Origin: Microbacterium atlanticum
GTDB lineage: Bacteria; Actinomycetota; Actinomycetes; Actinomycetales; Microbacteriaceae
NCBI RefSeq assembly: GCF_015277815.1
Contig: NZ_CP063813.1
Coordinates: 1,860,001 to 1,924,000, forward strand
Direction of reading: 5' to 3'
Length of the DNA stretch: 64,000 nucleotides
A program made the translations under genes and the position numbers. Positions 1 through 8,514 of the stretch are shown piece after piece. The number at the start of each line of letters is the position of its first letter. Within the stretch, counting starts at the first letter, position 1. Under the pieces are notes generated by a model. That model ran no database searches. It saw only the letters and a list, made by a program, of their open reading frames with translations, and was not told the DNA's origin.

Positions 1-330
1 CGCCGGCGCCCGTTCCCGGACCTCGCCAGCCCCAACCGGGTGCTGCGCGAGAACGCCGAGCGGGCGGCGCTCAACGCCCCTATCCAGGGCAGCGCCGCCG
101 ACATCATGAAGATCGCCCTGTTCCGCATCCACGACGACTTCGCCGCCGAGCAGCTCTCCTCGCGGGTGCTGCTGCAGATCCACGACGAGCTCGTCATCGA
201 GGTGGCCACGGGGGAGTGGGATGCCGCCGAGCGCATCGTCCGCTCGCGCATGGGCGACGCCGCGCAGCTCTCGGTGCCCCTCGACGTGCAGGTCGGGCGG
301 GGCGACGACTGGAACGCCGCCGGCCACTGA
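1..330 (+). CDS. polA: DNA polymerase I, C-terminal end (5' part outside window)
   Basis: These are the last 109 codons of DNA polymerase I, which fills gaps during replication and repair; the frame is open from the first base, so the start lies upstream. The family A block PIQGSAADI is at fragment residues 27-35. Polymerase motif C (QIHDELVIEV) follows, with His61-Asp62-Glu63 of the fragment; its acidic residues bind catalytic metal. The protein ends 45 residues after this motif, normal for the family. The exonuclease domains cannot be judged from this window. Confidence 0.97.
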   Translation, partial: RRRPFPDLASPNRVLRENAERAALNAPIQGSAADIMKIALFRIHDDFAAEQLSSRVLLQIHDELVIEVATGEWDAAERIVRSRMGDAAQLSVPLDVQVGRGDDWNAAGH

Positions 331-348
331 CCCGCGGCCCCACAGATT

Positions 349-367
349 GAGACGCTGGGTCTCGTTT
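349..367 (+). terminator. weak terminator-like hairpin after polA
   Basis: GAGAC (349-353) pairs with GTCTC (359-363) across a five-base loop and is followed by GTTT. The stem is short, so this is a tentative call resting on its place 19 bases after the polA stop. Confidence 0.25.
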
Positions 368-401
368 GGCGGTGCACCGACTCGTCCCTAGGCTCGGATC
401 C

Positions 402-2075
402 ATGACTGACGAAACCCGCACGCCCACGCAGATCGACAAGATCGCAGATGCGTGGGTCGACACCGTCGCCGAGCTCGAGCCGACCCTGGCGACGTACATC
501 GGCCGCACCGAGTACAACGACCGGTTCGGGGACTACAGCCCGCAGGGACAGGAGCGCCTCGTCGAGGAGGGCCGCAGGACGCTGGCCGCACTGCAGGCCG
601 CCACGCCGGCCGACGATGTCGACGCCGTCACCCAGGACGACCTCTCGCGCGAGATCCAGCTCGAGATCGAGCTGCACGACGCGAAATGGCATCTCCGCGA
701 CATCAACGTCATCGCCTCGCACGCGCAGAACATCCGCTCCGCGTTCGACCTCATGCCCACTGCGACGACCGACGACTGGTCGGTCGTCGCCACCCGACTC
801 GGTGCCGTTCCCGCCGCGATCGAGGGCTACGTCGCCTCGCTCCGCGAGGGCATCGCGCAAGGTGTCGTGCCCGCCCGCCGCCAGGTGACCGAGGTCGCCA
901 CGCAGATCGGGCGGTACACCGCCGACAGCGGCTTCTTCGCCACCTTCGCCGCCGAGGCGGCCCCCGAAGAGGGTCAGCTGCCCGCTTCCCTGGCGCGCGA
1001 GCTCGCCGACAACGCCAACGCCGCCCGCGTCGCCTACGACGAGCTCGCATCGTTCCTCTCCGGCGAGCTGGCACCCGCCGCGACCGAGAAGGACGCCGTC
1101 GGCCGCGACCTGTACGCGCTGCACTCGCGCCGGTTCCTCGGTGCCACGATCGATCTGGACGAGACCTACGAGTGGGGCGTCGAGGAGCTTGCGCGCATGG
1201 TCGCCGAGCAGGAGTCGATCGCGAACGAGATCAAGGCCGGGGCATCCGTCGAAGAAGCGGTCGCCTTCCTCGAGCAGGACGCGAGCCGCAAGCTCTACGG
1301 CACCGATGCGCTGCAGAAGTGGATGCAGGAGACCAGCGACCGCGCCGTGGCCGAGCTCGGCAGGACGCATTTCGACATCGCCGAGCCGATCCGCAAGCTG
1401 GAGTGCATGATCGCGCCGACGAAGGAAGGCGGGATCTACTACACCGGCCCGACCGACGACTTCTCTCGTCCCGGCCGCATGTGGTGGTCGGTGCCGGAGG
1501 GCGTCGAGGAGTTCGACACCTGGCGCGAGCTCACCACGGTGTACCACGAGGGCGTCCCCGGTCACCACCTGCAGATCGCGCAGGCCGTGTACAACCGTGC
1601 GCAGCTGAACACCTACCGGCGCCTCCTGGCGGGCACGTCGGGCCACGCCGAGGGGTGGGCACTCTACGCCGAGCGCCTGATGGAGCAGCTCGGCTACCTG
1701 TCCGACCCGGCCGACCGCCTCGGCATGCTCGACGGCCAGCGCATGCGCGCGGCGCGCGTGGTGCTCGACATCGGCGTGCACCTGGAGAAGCAGCGCCCCG
1801 ACGAGCAGGGGCCCTGGGATGCCGACTTCGCGCTGGACTTCATGCTGCGCAACGTCAACATGCCCGAGGAGTTCGTCAGGTTCGAGGTCAACCGCTACCT
1901 CGGCTGGCCCGGCCAGGCGCCGTCGTACAAGGTGGGCCAGCGCATCTGGGAGCAGCTGCGCGACGAGGTCGCCGAGCGCGAGGGCGAGGCCTTCTCCATC
2001 AAGCAGTTCCACAAGCGGGCGCTCGACATCGGCGGCGTGGGCCTGGACACGCTGCGCGCCGCACTGTCGCGCTGA
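402..2075 (+). CDS. DUF885 family protein (putative zinc metallopeptidase-like)
   Basis: This 557-residue protein belongs to DUF885. The family hallmark HEGVPGHHLQ begins at His382; such an HExxH-like element followed by more histidines suggests a zinc-dependent hydrolase fold, but substrates are generally unknown. There is no signal peptide, so it should be cytoplasmic. The ATG at 402 is preferred over an in-frame start at 366 because TAGGCT (389-394) lies seven bases before it, the spacing of a leaderless -10 box. It stands alone between polA and a convergent phosphoribosyltransferase gene. Family call is firm; enzymatic activity is inferred. Confidence 0.93.
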   Translation: MTDETRTPTQIDKIADAWVDTVAELEPTLATYIGRTEYNDRFGDYSPQGQERLVEEGRRTLAALQAATPADDVDAVTQDDLSREIQLEIELHDAKWHLRDINVIASHAQNIRSAFDLMPTATTDDWSVVATRLGAVPAAIEGYVASLREGIAQGVVPARRQVTEVATQIGRYTADSGFFATFAAEAAPEEGQLPASLARELADNANAARVAYDELASFLSGELAPAATEKDAVGRDLYALHSRRFLGATIDLDETYEWGVEELARMVAEQESIANEIKAGASVEEAVAFLEQDASRKLYGTDALQKWMQETSDRAVAELGRTHFDIAEPIRKLECMIAPTKEGGIYYTGPTDDFSRPGRMWWSVPEGVEEFDTWRELTTVYHEGVPGHHLQIAQAVYNRAQLNTYRRLLAGTSGHAEGWALYAERLMEQLGYLSDPADRLGMLDGQRMRAARVVLDIGVHLEKQRPDEQGPWDADFALDFMLRNVNMPEEFVRFEVNRYLGWPGQAPSYKVGQRIWEQLRDEVAEREGEAFSIKQFHKRALDIGGVGLDTLRAALSR

Positions 2076-2087
2076 CGTCGGCACGGC

Positions 2088-2744
2088 TCAGCGGCCGTCC
2101 TCCGGGGTCGTCGCTGAGCCGTCGGCACCGGCGGTGAGCAGGGCGATGACCTCGGCATCGGTGGTCTGGCCGAAGTCGTCGTAGTACTGACCCACCGCCC
2201 AGAAGTCCGCCTCGCGGCGGGGGCAGACGAACTCGTCCACCGCCTCTGCGGGCGCGCGCCACCGCTCCGGCGCGACCGGCACCGCGAGCACGACCCGCGC
2301 GGCACCGCGCGCCCGGACGGCCTGGCACGCGGCGACGGCGCTCGCGCCCGTCGCGACCCCGTCGTCCACGACGATCGCGGTGCGGCGTGCGAGGTCGGCG
2401 GGATGAGACCCGTAGGCGTCCGTCCGCCGCCGCAGCTCTTCGCGCTCGGTCTCCTCGACGCGCTCGACATCTCCCTCCGACATCCCCGCCCACCGCACGG
2501 CGCCGGGGGTGACGATCCTGACGCCCTCGGCGATGGCGCCGACGGCGAACTCCTCGTGCCCGGCCGCGCCGAGCTTGCGCACCACGACGGCGTCGAGGGT
2601 GAGACCGAGCTCCTCCGCCACGACCGCGGCGACCACGACGCCGCCCCGGGCGACGCCGAGGACGACGGCATCCGACCCCCGCCACCGGGCGAGGGCGCCC
2701 GCGAGTTCCCGGCCGGCGGCCCGGCGATCTGCGAAGAGGGCCAT
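2088..2744 (-). CDS. phosphoribosyltransferase family protein
   Basis: This 218-residue protein carries the PRPP-binding signature of type I phosphoribosyltransferases, AIVVDDGVATGAS, a hydrophobic strand, two acidic residues and a small-residue loop. The N-terminal half contains DAVVLGVARGGVVVAA, also typical of the fold. The nucleobase or other acceptor cannot be told from sequence. The ATG at 2744 follows TAGCGT by six bases on the minus strand, so the mRNA is probably leaderless. It converges on the DUF885 gene and diverges from the LLM oxidoreductase gene. Confidence 0.9.
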   Translation of the reverse strand: MALFADRRAAGRELAGALARWRGSDAVVLGVARGGVVVAAVVAEELGLTLDAVVVRKLGAAGHEEFAVGAIAEGVRIVTPGAVRWAGMSEGDVERVEETEREELRRRTDAYGSHPADLARRTAIVVDDGVATGASAVAACQAVRARGAARVVLAVPVAPERWRAPAEAVDEFVCPRREADFWAVGQYYDDFGQTTDAEVIALLTAGADGSATTPEDGR

Positions 2745-2833
2745 GCCTTCACGCTACGCTCGCCGCGCCGGCGCGTCTCGGGGAATGCCGGCCCGGCTGA
2801 CCGGGTTCATTCAATCGCATAGAAGGAGACGAC

Positions 2834-3877
2834 ATGACCTCTCTCGACCCCGCTTCCCTCCAGCTCGGACTCGACACCTTCGGCGACATCACCCGTGACG
2901 CGGCGGGGGAGCTGGTCAGCCACGCGCAGACCATCCGCAACGTCGTCGAGCAGGCAGTCCTCGCCGACCGCGTCGGACTGTCCTTCTTCGGGGTGGGGGA
3001 GCACCATCGCAGGGAGTTCGCGGTGTCGAGCCCTGAGATCGTGCTGGCCGCTGCGGCAGCGCGCACCGAGCAGATCCACCTCGGCACCGCCGTGACGGTC
3101 CTCTCCAGCGACGACCCGGTGCGGGTGTTCGAGCGGTTCGCAACGCTCGACGCGGTCTCGCGCGGGCGCGCGGAGGTGATCCTCGGCCGTGGCTCGTTCA
3201 TCGAGTCGTTCCCGCTGTTCGGGTACGACCTGCGCGACTACGAGACGCTGTTCGACGAGAAGCTCGACCTCTTCTCTCAGCTGCTCACCGAGAAACCCGT
3301 CACCTGGAGCGGAACGCTGCGCGCGCCGCTCGACGCCGCGGACGTCTTCCCGAAGACCGAGCGGGGCCTGCGCGCCTGGGTCGGCGTCGGCGGAACCCCC
3401 GAGTCCGCCGTCCGCGCCGCGCGATACGGGTACGGCCTCATGCTCGCCATCATCGGCGGCCCCGCCGCGCGGTTCCGGCCCTTCGCCGACCTCTACCGTC
3501 GCTCGCTCGAGACGTTCCAGCAGCCCGAGCTGCCGGTCGGCGTGCACTCGCCGGGGCACGTCGCCGAGAGCGACCAGCAGGCGTGGGACGAGGCGTACGA
3601 GGGATTCGAGGCGATGAACAACACGATCGGGCGGGAGCGCGGCTGGCCGACCTACAACCGCCTCCGCTTCCAGCACGACGTGGGCCCGGACGGTGCGCTC
3701 TACGTCGGGTCGCCTGAGACGGTCGCCCGGAAGATCGCCGACACGGTCCGGACGCTGGGCGCCTCGCGGTTCGACATGAAGTTCTCTACGGGCACCCTCT
3801 CGCACGAGAAGATGATGCGCTCCATCGAGCTGTTCGGCACCGAGGTGGCCCCGCTCGTGCGTGACATGCTCTCGTGA
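2834..3877 (+). CDS. LLM-class flavin-dependent oxidoreductase
   Basis: A 347-residue bacterial luciferase-like monooxygenase. The N-terminus shows the family pattern LGLDTFGDI, then GVGEHHRREFAVSSP near residue 55, then HLGTAVTVLSSDDPVRVFE. Proteins of this type bind FMN or F420 in a TIM barrel and oxidise small organic molecules; the cofactor and substrate are not decidable here. The ATG at 2834 has a strong AGAAGGAG ribosome binding site eight bases upstream, so unlike many neighbours it has a leader. It appears monocistronic. Confidence 0.93.
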   Translation: MTSLDPASLQLGLDTFGDITRDAAGELVSHAQTIRNVVEQAVLADRVGLSFFGVGEHHRREFAVSSPEIVLAAAAARTEQIHLGTAVTVLSSDDPVRVFERFATLDAVSRGRAEVILGRGSFIESFPLFGYDLRDYETLFDEKLDLFSQLLTEKPVTWSGTLRAPLDAADVFPKTERGLRAWVGVGGTPESAVRAARYGYGLMLAIIGGPAARFRPFADLYRRSLETFQQPELPVGVHSPGHVAESDQQAWDEAYEGFEAMNNTIGRERGWPTYNRLRFQHDVGPDGALYVGSPETVARKIADTVRTLGASRFDMKFSTGTLSHEKMMRSIELFGTEVAPLVRDMLS

Positions 3878-3915
3878 CCGCCCACGCCGGGTCCCGGCAT
3901 CCGTAGCATGACGCT

Positions 3916-5268
3916 ATGACGGATGCCGGAACCCGCGCGTCGTCCACGCTCTCCGAGCGCCTGGACCGCCTGCCGTTCACCCGCCCGCACCTGCGCGTGC
4001 TCACCGGCTCAGGCATCGGCTGGGCACTCGACGCCATGGATGTCGGCCTCATCTCGTTCGTGATCGCGGCACTGGCCGCGCAGTGGAGCCTCACGCCCGG
4101 CGAGACGGCATGGATCGCGTCGATCGGGTTCGTCGGCATGGCGATCGGCGCAAGCGTCGGCGGGCTGCTGGCCGACAGGTTCGGACGGCGACAGGTCTTC
4201 GCGCTCACGCTGCTGGTCTACGGCTTGGCAACCGGCGCCAGCGCGCTCGTCGGCGGACTGGCGGCTCTGCTCGTGCTGAGATTCCTCGTGGGTCTGGGCT
4301 TGGGCGCCGAGCTGCCGGTCGCGAGCACCTACGTGAGCGAGTTCGCGCCCGCGCGCATCCGCGGGCGGCTGATCGTGATCCTGGAGGCGTTCTGGGCGGT
4401 CGGCTGGACGCTCGCCGCGCTGATCGGCTACTTCGTGATCCCGGCGTCGGAGGAGGGGTGGCGCTGGGCCTTCGCGCTCGGGGCGGTCCCGGCGGTCTAC
4501 GCCCTCATCGTGCGCTGGGGGCTTCCCGAGTCCGCGCGGTGGCTGGAGAGGCGAGGGCACCTCGCACAGGCGGAGTCGGTCGTCCGCACCTTCGAGGACG
4601 CCGCCGGCGTCGCCGCGGCTCCTGCCCCGGACAGGCCGGTCGCACCGCCGGCGAAGGCGACGTCCCTCGCCGAGCGACTGGGGGCCCTGTGGTCGGCGGA
4701 GTTCCGGGCACGCACGGCGTGTCTCTGGCTGGTGTGGTTCTGCGTGAACTTCTCGTACTACGGCGCCTTCATCTGGATCCCGTCGATCCTCGTGGCACAG
4801 GGGTACGACCTCGTCCGCTCGTTCGGCTTCACGCTCATCATCACGCTGGCCCAGCTCCCCGGCTATGCCGCCGCGGCGTGGCTCATCGAGGTCTGGGGCC
4901 GCCGGGCGACACTGTCGGTCTTCCTCGTCGGCTCCGCGGTATCGGCGGTGTTCTTCGGCACGGCGGGTTCGCCGGGCGTCATCATCGCGGCCGGCATGGC
5001 GCTGTCTTTCTTCAACCTCGGAGCCTGGGGGGCCCTGTACGCGGTGACGCCCGAGATGTACCCCACGTCGCTGCGGGCGACGGGGTCCGGCTGGGCGGCG
5101 GGCGCCGGGCGCATCGCCTCCATCGTGGCCCCGCTCGTGGTGCCGCCGCTGCTGCTCGCCGGCGGCGCTCCCACGCTCTTCGTCGTCTTCGCAGTGTTCT
5201 TCGGCGTGGCGGCGGCCGCCGCGTGGGGCCTGGCCGACCGGCGGGGAGCGGCGCTGGATGATCGCTGA
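3916..5268 (+). CDS. MFS transporter (sugar/aromatic acid porter type)
   Basis: A 450-residue major facilitator with about twelve hydrophobic segments. The loop after TM2 has the MFS signature GGLLADRFGRRQVF, and PARIRGR follows TM4; this pattern is common in the aromatic acid, metabolite and sugar porter groups that couple uptake to protons. The long middle loop (about residues 225-255) is rich in Ala and Pro. Substrate is unknown. TAGCAT (3904-3909) sits six bases before the ATG, indicating a leaderless transcript. No enzyme gene nearby suggests a substrate. Confidence 0.92.
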   Translation: MTDAGTRASSTLSERLDRLPFTRPHLRVLTGSGIGWALDAMDVGLISFVIAALAAQWSLTPGETAWIASIGFVGMAIGASVGGLLADRFGRRQVFALTLLVYGLATGASALVGGLAALLVLRFLVGLGLGAELPVASTYVSEFAPARIRGRLIVILEAFWAVGWTLAALIGYFVIPASEEGWRWAFALGAVPAVYALIVRWGLPESARWLERRGHLAQAESVVRTFEDAAGVAAAPAPDRPVAPPAKATSLAERLGALWSAEFRARTACLWLVWFCVNFSYYGAFIWIPSILVAQGYDLVRSFGFTLIITLAQLPGYAAAAWLIEVWGRRATLSVFLVGSAVSAVFFGTAGSPGVIIAAGMALSFFNLGAWGALYAVTPEMYPTSLRATGSGWAAGAGRIASIVAPLVVPPLLLAGGAPTLFVVFAVFFGVAAAAAWGLADRRGAALDDR

Positions 5269-5293
5269 CGACCGTCGGCCGTAGGCTGGGGGC

Positions 5294-6055
5294 GTGGCAT
5301 CCGTTCGATATGTCGCCATCGGCGACTCCTTCACCGAGGGCGTCGGCGACGAGCTTCCCGACGGACGCGTGCGCGGGTGGGCGGATCTCGTCGCGCAGGG
5401 CTGGGCGGATGCCGCGGGGGAACCGGTCGAGTACGCCAACCTCGCCATCCGGGGCAAGCTGGTGTGGCCGATCGTCGAGCAGCAGCTGGAGCCGGCGCTC
5501 GCGCTGCGGCCCACGCACCTGTCGTTCAACGGGGGCGGCAACGACATGCTTCGGCCGCGCACCAGCGTCGCGAGCGTGGTGTCGGCCTTCGACACCGTGC
5601 TCCGCCGCTGCGACGAGGAGGGCGTGAAGCTCATCGTCCTGTCGGGCGCCGACCCCACGCGTCAGCTGCCGCTGCGACGGGTCATCCAGCGGCGGGGCGA
5701 CCTCCTCTCACACGCCGTCGAGGCCCGGCTGTCATCCAGGCCCGACATCGTCCGCGCCTACAACTGGTTCGATGAGGAGCTCGCGACGCCGCCGTACTGG
5801 TCGGAGGATCGCCTGCATATGAACGCACGCGGCCACCACCGCGTCGCAGCGCGCGTGCTGGACGCGCTGGGCTTGGACGCGCCGGCGGCGTGGTGGTCGC
5901 TTCCGCCGCTGCCCGGGGCGGGCGCGCGTGGCGCCGCCTACTATCGCGAGCACGTCGGTCCGTGGGTGCGGCGCCGCCTCACCGGAACGTCGTCGGGCGA
6001 CGGGCGCACCGCCAAGTTCGCGCAGTGGACCGAGTTCGCGCCGTCATCCTCCTGA
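5294..6055 (+). CDS. SGNH/GDSL-type hydrolase (paralogue of 39282-40163)
   Basis: A 253-residue SGNH hydrolase. Block I is RYVAIGDSFTEGVGDE with the catalytic serine in GDSF. Block III is FNGGGNDML, giving the oxyanion Asn. The Asp-His pair is in the segment SEDRLHMNARGHHRVA. Such enzymes cleave esters or acyl groups. No signal peptide is visible, so it is probably cytoplasmic. The GTG start follows TAGGCT by six bases (leaderless). A second gene in the window shares blocks I-V and the C-terminal WV-RRL-SSGD segment. The last 12 bases overlap the convergent reductase gene. Confidence 0.93.
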   Translation: MASVRYVAIGDSFTEGVGDELPDGRVRGWADLVAQGWADAAGEPVEYANLAIRGKLVWPIVEQQLEPALALRPTHLSFNGGGNDMLRPRTSVASVVSAFDTVLRRCDEEGVKLIVLSGADPTRQLPLRRVIQRRGDLLSHAVEARLSSRPDIVRAYNWFDEELATPPYWSEDRLHMNARGHHRVAARVLDALGLDAPAAWWSLPPLPGAGARGAAYYREHVGPWVRRRLTGTSSGDGRTAKFAQWTEFAPSSS

Positions 6056-6613
6056 CGGCTTCAGCCGGTACGTGAGCTCCGCGAAGGCGCCGGCCTGGCG
6101 CGCGGACGTCAGTTCGAGCCGTTCGGCGCCGAGTCGTCGGGGAAGGAGCGGCTTGCCCGACGGGAGGGTGGCCGGCGCGATCGACACGCGGATCTCGTCG
6201 AGGAGACCCGCGTCGGCGAACTGACCGGCCAGATCGCCCCCGCCGACGACCCACACGTCGCGGTCACCCGCGGCCTCTCGGATCGCGGGCCACGCCTCTC
6301 GCACGTCTCCGGCAGCGAACCGGATATCGGCGCCGGGAACCGTCGGCAGCGCGCGGCTCGTGAACACCCACGTCGGCCGCTCGCCATAGTAGGCGGGCCA
6401 CTTCTCGGGGTGAGCGATCAGATCCTCGTGCTCGAGCACCCATCGGTAGGTCGACGACCCTTGCACGAGCACGCCGACGCCGGCGAGGAAGCGCTGGAAG
6501 TCCTCGTCACCACCCTCGCCGCCGGGCGCGGCGAACAGCCAGTCGAGGGAGTCCTGGTCGTCGGCGAGGAAGCCGTTGAGCGTGGTCGCGGTGTAGAAGA
6601 TGACTCGAGGCAT
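6044..6613 (-). CDS. dihydrofolate reductase family protein (RibD C-terminal domain-like)
   Basis: This 189-residue protein starts MPRVIFYTATTLNGFLADD, the signature of the RibD C-terminal/DHFR-like reductase fold, and has VWVVGGGDLAGQF near residue 120, the usual NADPH-contacting glycine-rich strand. Stand-alone members are widespread in actinobacteria and mostly uncharacterised. TACCGT lies six bases before the ATG, giving a leaderless start. It lies downstream of the PfkB gene on the same strand with an 86-base gap and its own promoter-like box, so co-transcription is unlikely. Confidence 0.9.
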   Translation of the reverse strand: MPRVIFYTATTLNGFLADDQDSLDWLFAAPGGEGGDEDFQRFLAGVGVLVQGSSTYRWVLEHEDLIAHPEKWPAYYGERPTWVFTSRALPTVPGADIRFAAGDVREAWPAIREAAGDRDVWVVGGGDLAGQFADAGLLDEIRVSIAPATLPSGKPLLPRRLGAERLELTSARQAGAFAELTYRLKPSGG

Positions 6614-6699
6614 GCCGTCACGGTATCGGCACGCTCCGACACCGCCGTCGGGCGAGTCGGCCTTCGGTTCCGTCGCAGCTGCCCGCTGCGCGGCATGTG

Positions 6700-7542
6700 T
6701 CAGAGGGCCCCCGGACGCCGCAGCGCGCTCACGGCCGCCATGCTGCCCGCGCGGGCGCTCGCGCGCGGATCGGCCCCGCCGAGAGCCGCGACGATGTAGC
6801 CGGCGGCGAACGCATCGCCGGCGCCGGTCGAGTCGACCACCTGGTCGACCGGATCGACGGGGACGGCCGAGGTCACCTCGCCGGTCGTCACGAGCACCGG
6901 GTCGGCGCCGCGCTTGACCACCAGGACACCTCCCGGTGCGGGGGAGAATCCCAGCTCCGCCGCGCAGCGGGCCTCGTCCGCGTTGGCGAACACCACGTGA
7001 GGCTCCAGCGTCCCCACGATGCTGCGCAGCAGGTCCCGGCCGAGTGCGCGCAGGGCGGCGACGCTCGACAGGTCGAGGCTCACCCGGGCGCCGCGGGAAG
7101 CCGCGCGGGTCGCGGCATCCGTCACCGCCTGTCGCGAGCGCGCGGACGCGAAGCCGTACAGGGGCAGGTGGATCCAGTCGGCGTCGGCGGTCCAGGCCTC
7201 ATCGATCCCGTCGAGCTCGGCGGACGCGCCGCGGTCGGTGATCATCGTGCGCTCGCCGTCCGCGTCGACGAGGACGACGATCGCACCGGTGCGGCCCGCG
7301 CGCTGCACCCGCACCTCGACTCCGGCGGACTGCAGCTCGCCGACGAGCGCGCGGGCGAGCGCGTCGTCGCCCACCCGCCCGATGAACCGCGTCGGATGCC
7401 TCCCGGCGGCCGCGGCCGCCACGTTGGCCGCGCTGCCACCCCGGGTGAGGCGCACCTCGGCGGGGTTGTCGGTGCCCCGCTCCAGTTCGGCGCCGCCCAG
7501 GACGATGAGGTCGGCGACGAGATCCCCGATCACGACGAGCAT
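6700..7542 (-). CDS. psuK: PfkB-family carbohydrate kinase, probable pseudouridine kinase
   Basis: A 280-residue ribokinase-fold kinase. The N-terminal PfkB element GGSAANVAAAAAG appears near residue 33, and the C-terminal signature DSTGAGDAFAAGYIVA carries the catalytic Asp of the anion hole. The start is set by a one-base TGATG overlap with psuG. The partner gene is pseudouridine-5'-phosphate glycosidase, so the natural substrate is probably pseudouridine, phosphorylated at the 5' position before cleavage to uracil and ribose 5-phosphate. Substrate is inferred from this pairing; the PfkB fold is clear. Ribokinase remains an alternative. Confidence 0.9.
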   Translation of the reverse strand: MLVVIGDLVADLIVLGGAELERGTDNPAEVRLTRGGSAANVAAAAAGRHPTRFIGRVGDDALARALVGELQSAGVEVRVQRAGRTGAIVVLVDADGERTMITDRGASAELDGIDEAWTADADWIHLPLYGFASARSRQAVTDAATRAASRGARVSLDLSSVAALRALGRDLLRSIVGTLEPHVVFANADEARCAAELGFSPAPGGVLVVKRGADPVLVTTGEVTSAVPVDPVDQVVDSTGAGDAFAAGYIVAALGGADPRASARAGSMAAVSALRRPGAL

Positions 7543-8456
7543 CAGCGGGCTTCCGACAGCGCACGCGCGATCGCCGCGCCGAGCTCCACGTTGCCCCGGT
7601 ACACCTCGACGTTCACGTCGAGACTTCGACCCCCCGTCTCGCGCTGCAGGAAGTCGAGGAGGAACGGCGTGGTGTCGTGGCCCGAGACGCCCTGCGTCGC
7701 TGCGGCAGCCAGAGCGCGCGACAGCACGTCGTCGTGGAGCGCCGGGTCGAGCTGCCGGTCGGCCGCGATGGGATTGGCCACGAGGAGCGTCGAACGGATG
7801 CCCAGCCCGTCTCGCGCGCGCACGATCGCGGCCACCTCCTCGGCAGAGTCGACGGAGTACTCCAGATCCTGACCGGAGTCGGCGATGTAGAAGCCGGGAT
7901 AGTCGTGGGTCCGGTAACCGACCACCGCCAGGTTCAGCGTCTCCAGGCGCTCGAGCGTGAGCGGGATGTCGAGGATGGACTTGACGCCGGCGCTCACCAC
8001 GACCAGGGGGAGACCGGCGAGGGTGAGGAGGTCGGCGGATTCGTCGAACGTCTCGGGCGCCCCGCGGTGGACGCCGCCCAGCCCACCGGTCGAGAACACC
8101 TTCACGCCCGCGCGAGCGGCGAGGTACGCGGTGGCAGCGACTGTGGTGCCGGCGCTCAGGTGCTTGGCCGCCGCGATCGGGACGTCGCGCACGCTCGCCT
8201 TCACGACGCCGTGCGACGACGAGAGCTGCTCGATCTCGGCGGGGGAGAGGCCGACGGTCGGGCGGCCGTCCACGACGCCGATGGTCGCGGGCACGACGCC
8301 GCGTGCCCGCACCAGCGCCTCGGCCTCGATGGCCACCTGGAGATTGCGGGGACGGGGAAGGCCGTGCGTGAAGATGGTGGACTCGAGCGCGAGCACCGGC
8401 GTGCCGGCCGCGACGGCCTCCCTCACCGCAGGGGCCACGACGAGAGGATCGGTCAC
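7542..8456 (-). CDS. psuG: pseudouridine-5'-phosphate glycosidase
   Basis: A 304-residue PsuG, close to the E. coli length of about 312. The protein opens with PVLALESTIFTHGLPRP, which includes the conserved glutamate; later blocks VFSTGGLGGVHRG and VVSAGVKSILDIPLTLE (with the conserved lysine) are diagnostic. The enzyme reversibly splits pseudouridine 5'-phosphate into uracil and ribose 5-phosphate. GTG at 8456 is chosen because GAAGGGAATG precedes it; an in-frame GTG at 8486 lacks a site. It overlaps the downstream kinase by one base, so the two are translationally coupled. Confidence 0.94.
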   Translation of the reverse strand: MTDPLVVAPAVREAVAAGTPVLALESTIFTHGLPRPRNLQVAIEAEALVRARGVVPATIGVVDGRPTVGLSPAEIEQLSSSHGVVKASVRDVPIAAAKHLSAGTTVAATAYLAARAGVKVFSTGGLGGVHRGAPETFDESADLLTLAGLPLVVVSAGVKSILDIPLTLERLETLNLAVVGYRTHDYPGFYIADSGQDLEYSVDSAEEVAAIVRARDGLGIRSTLLVANPIAADRQLDPALHDDVLSRALAAAATQGVSGHDTTPFLLDFLQRETGGRSLDVNVEVYRGNVELGAAIARALSEAR

Positions 8457-8514
8457 GAGGCATTCCCTTCGATCGGACACCGCCACCGTATCGAGCGGAG
8501 GCCCCGGCTGGTCG

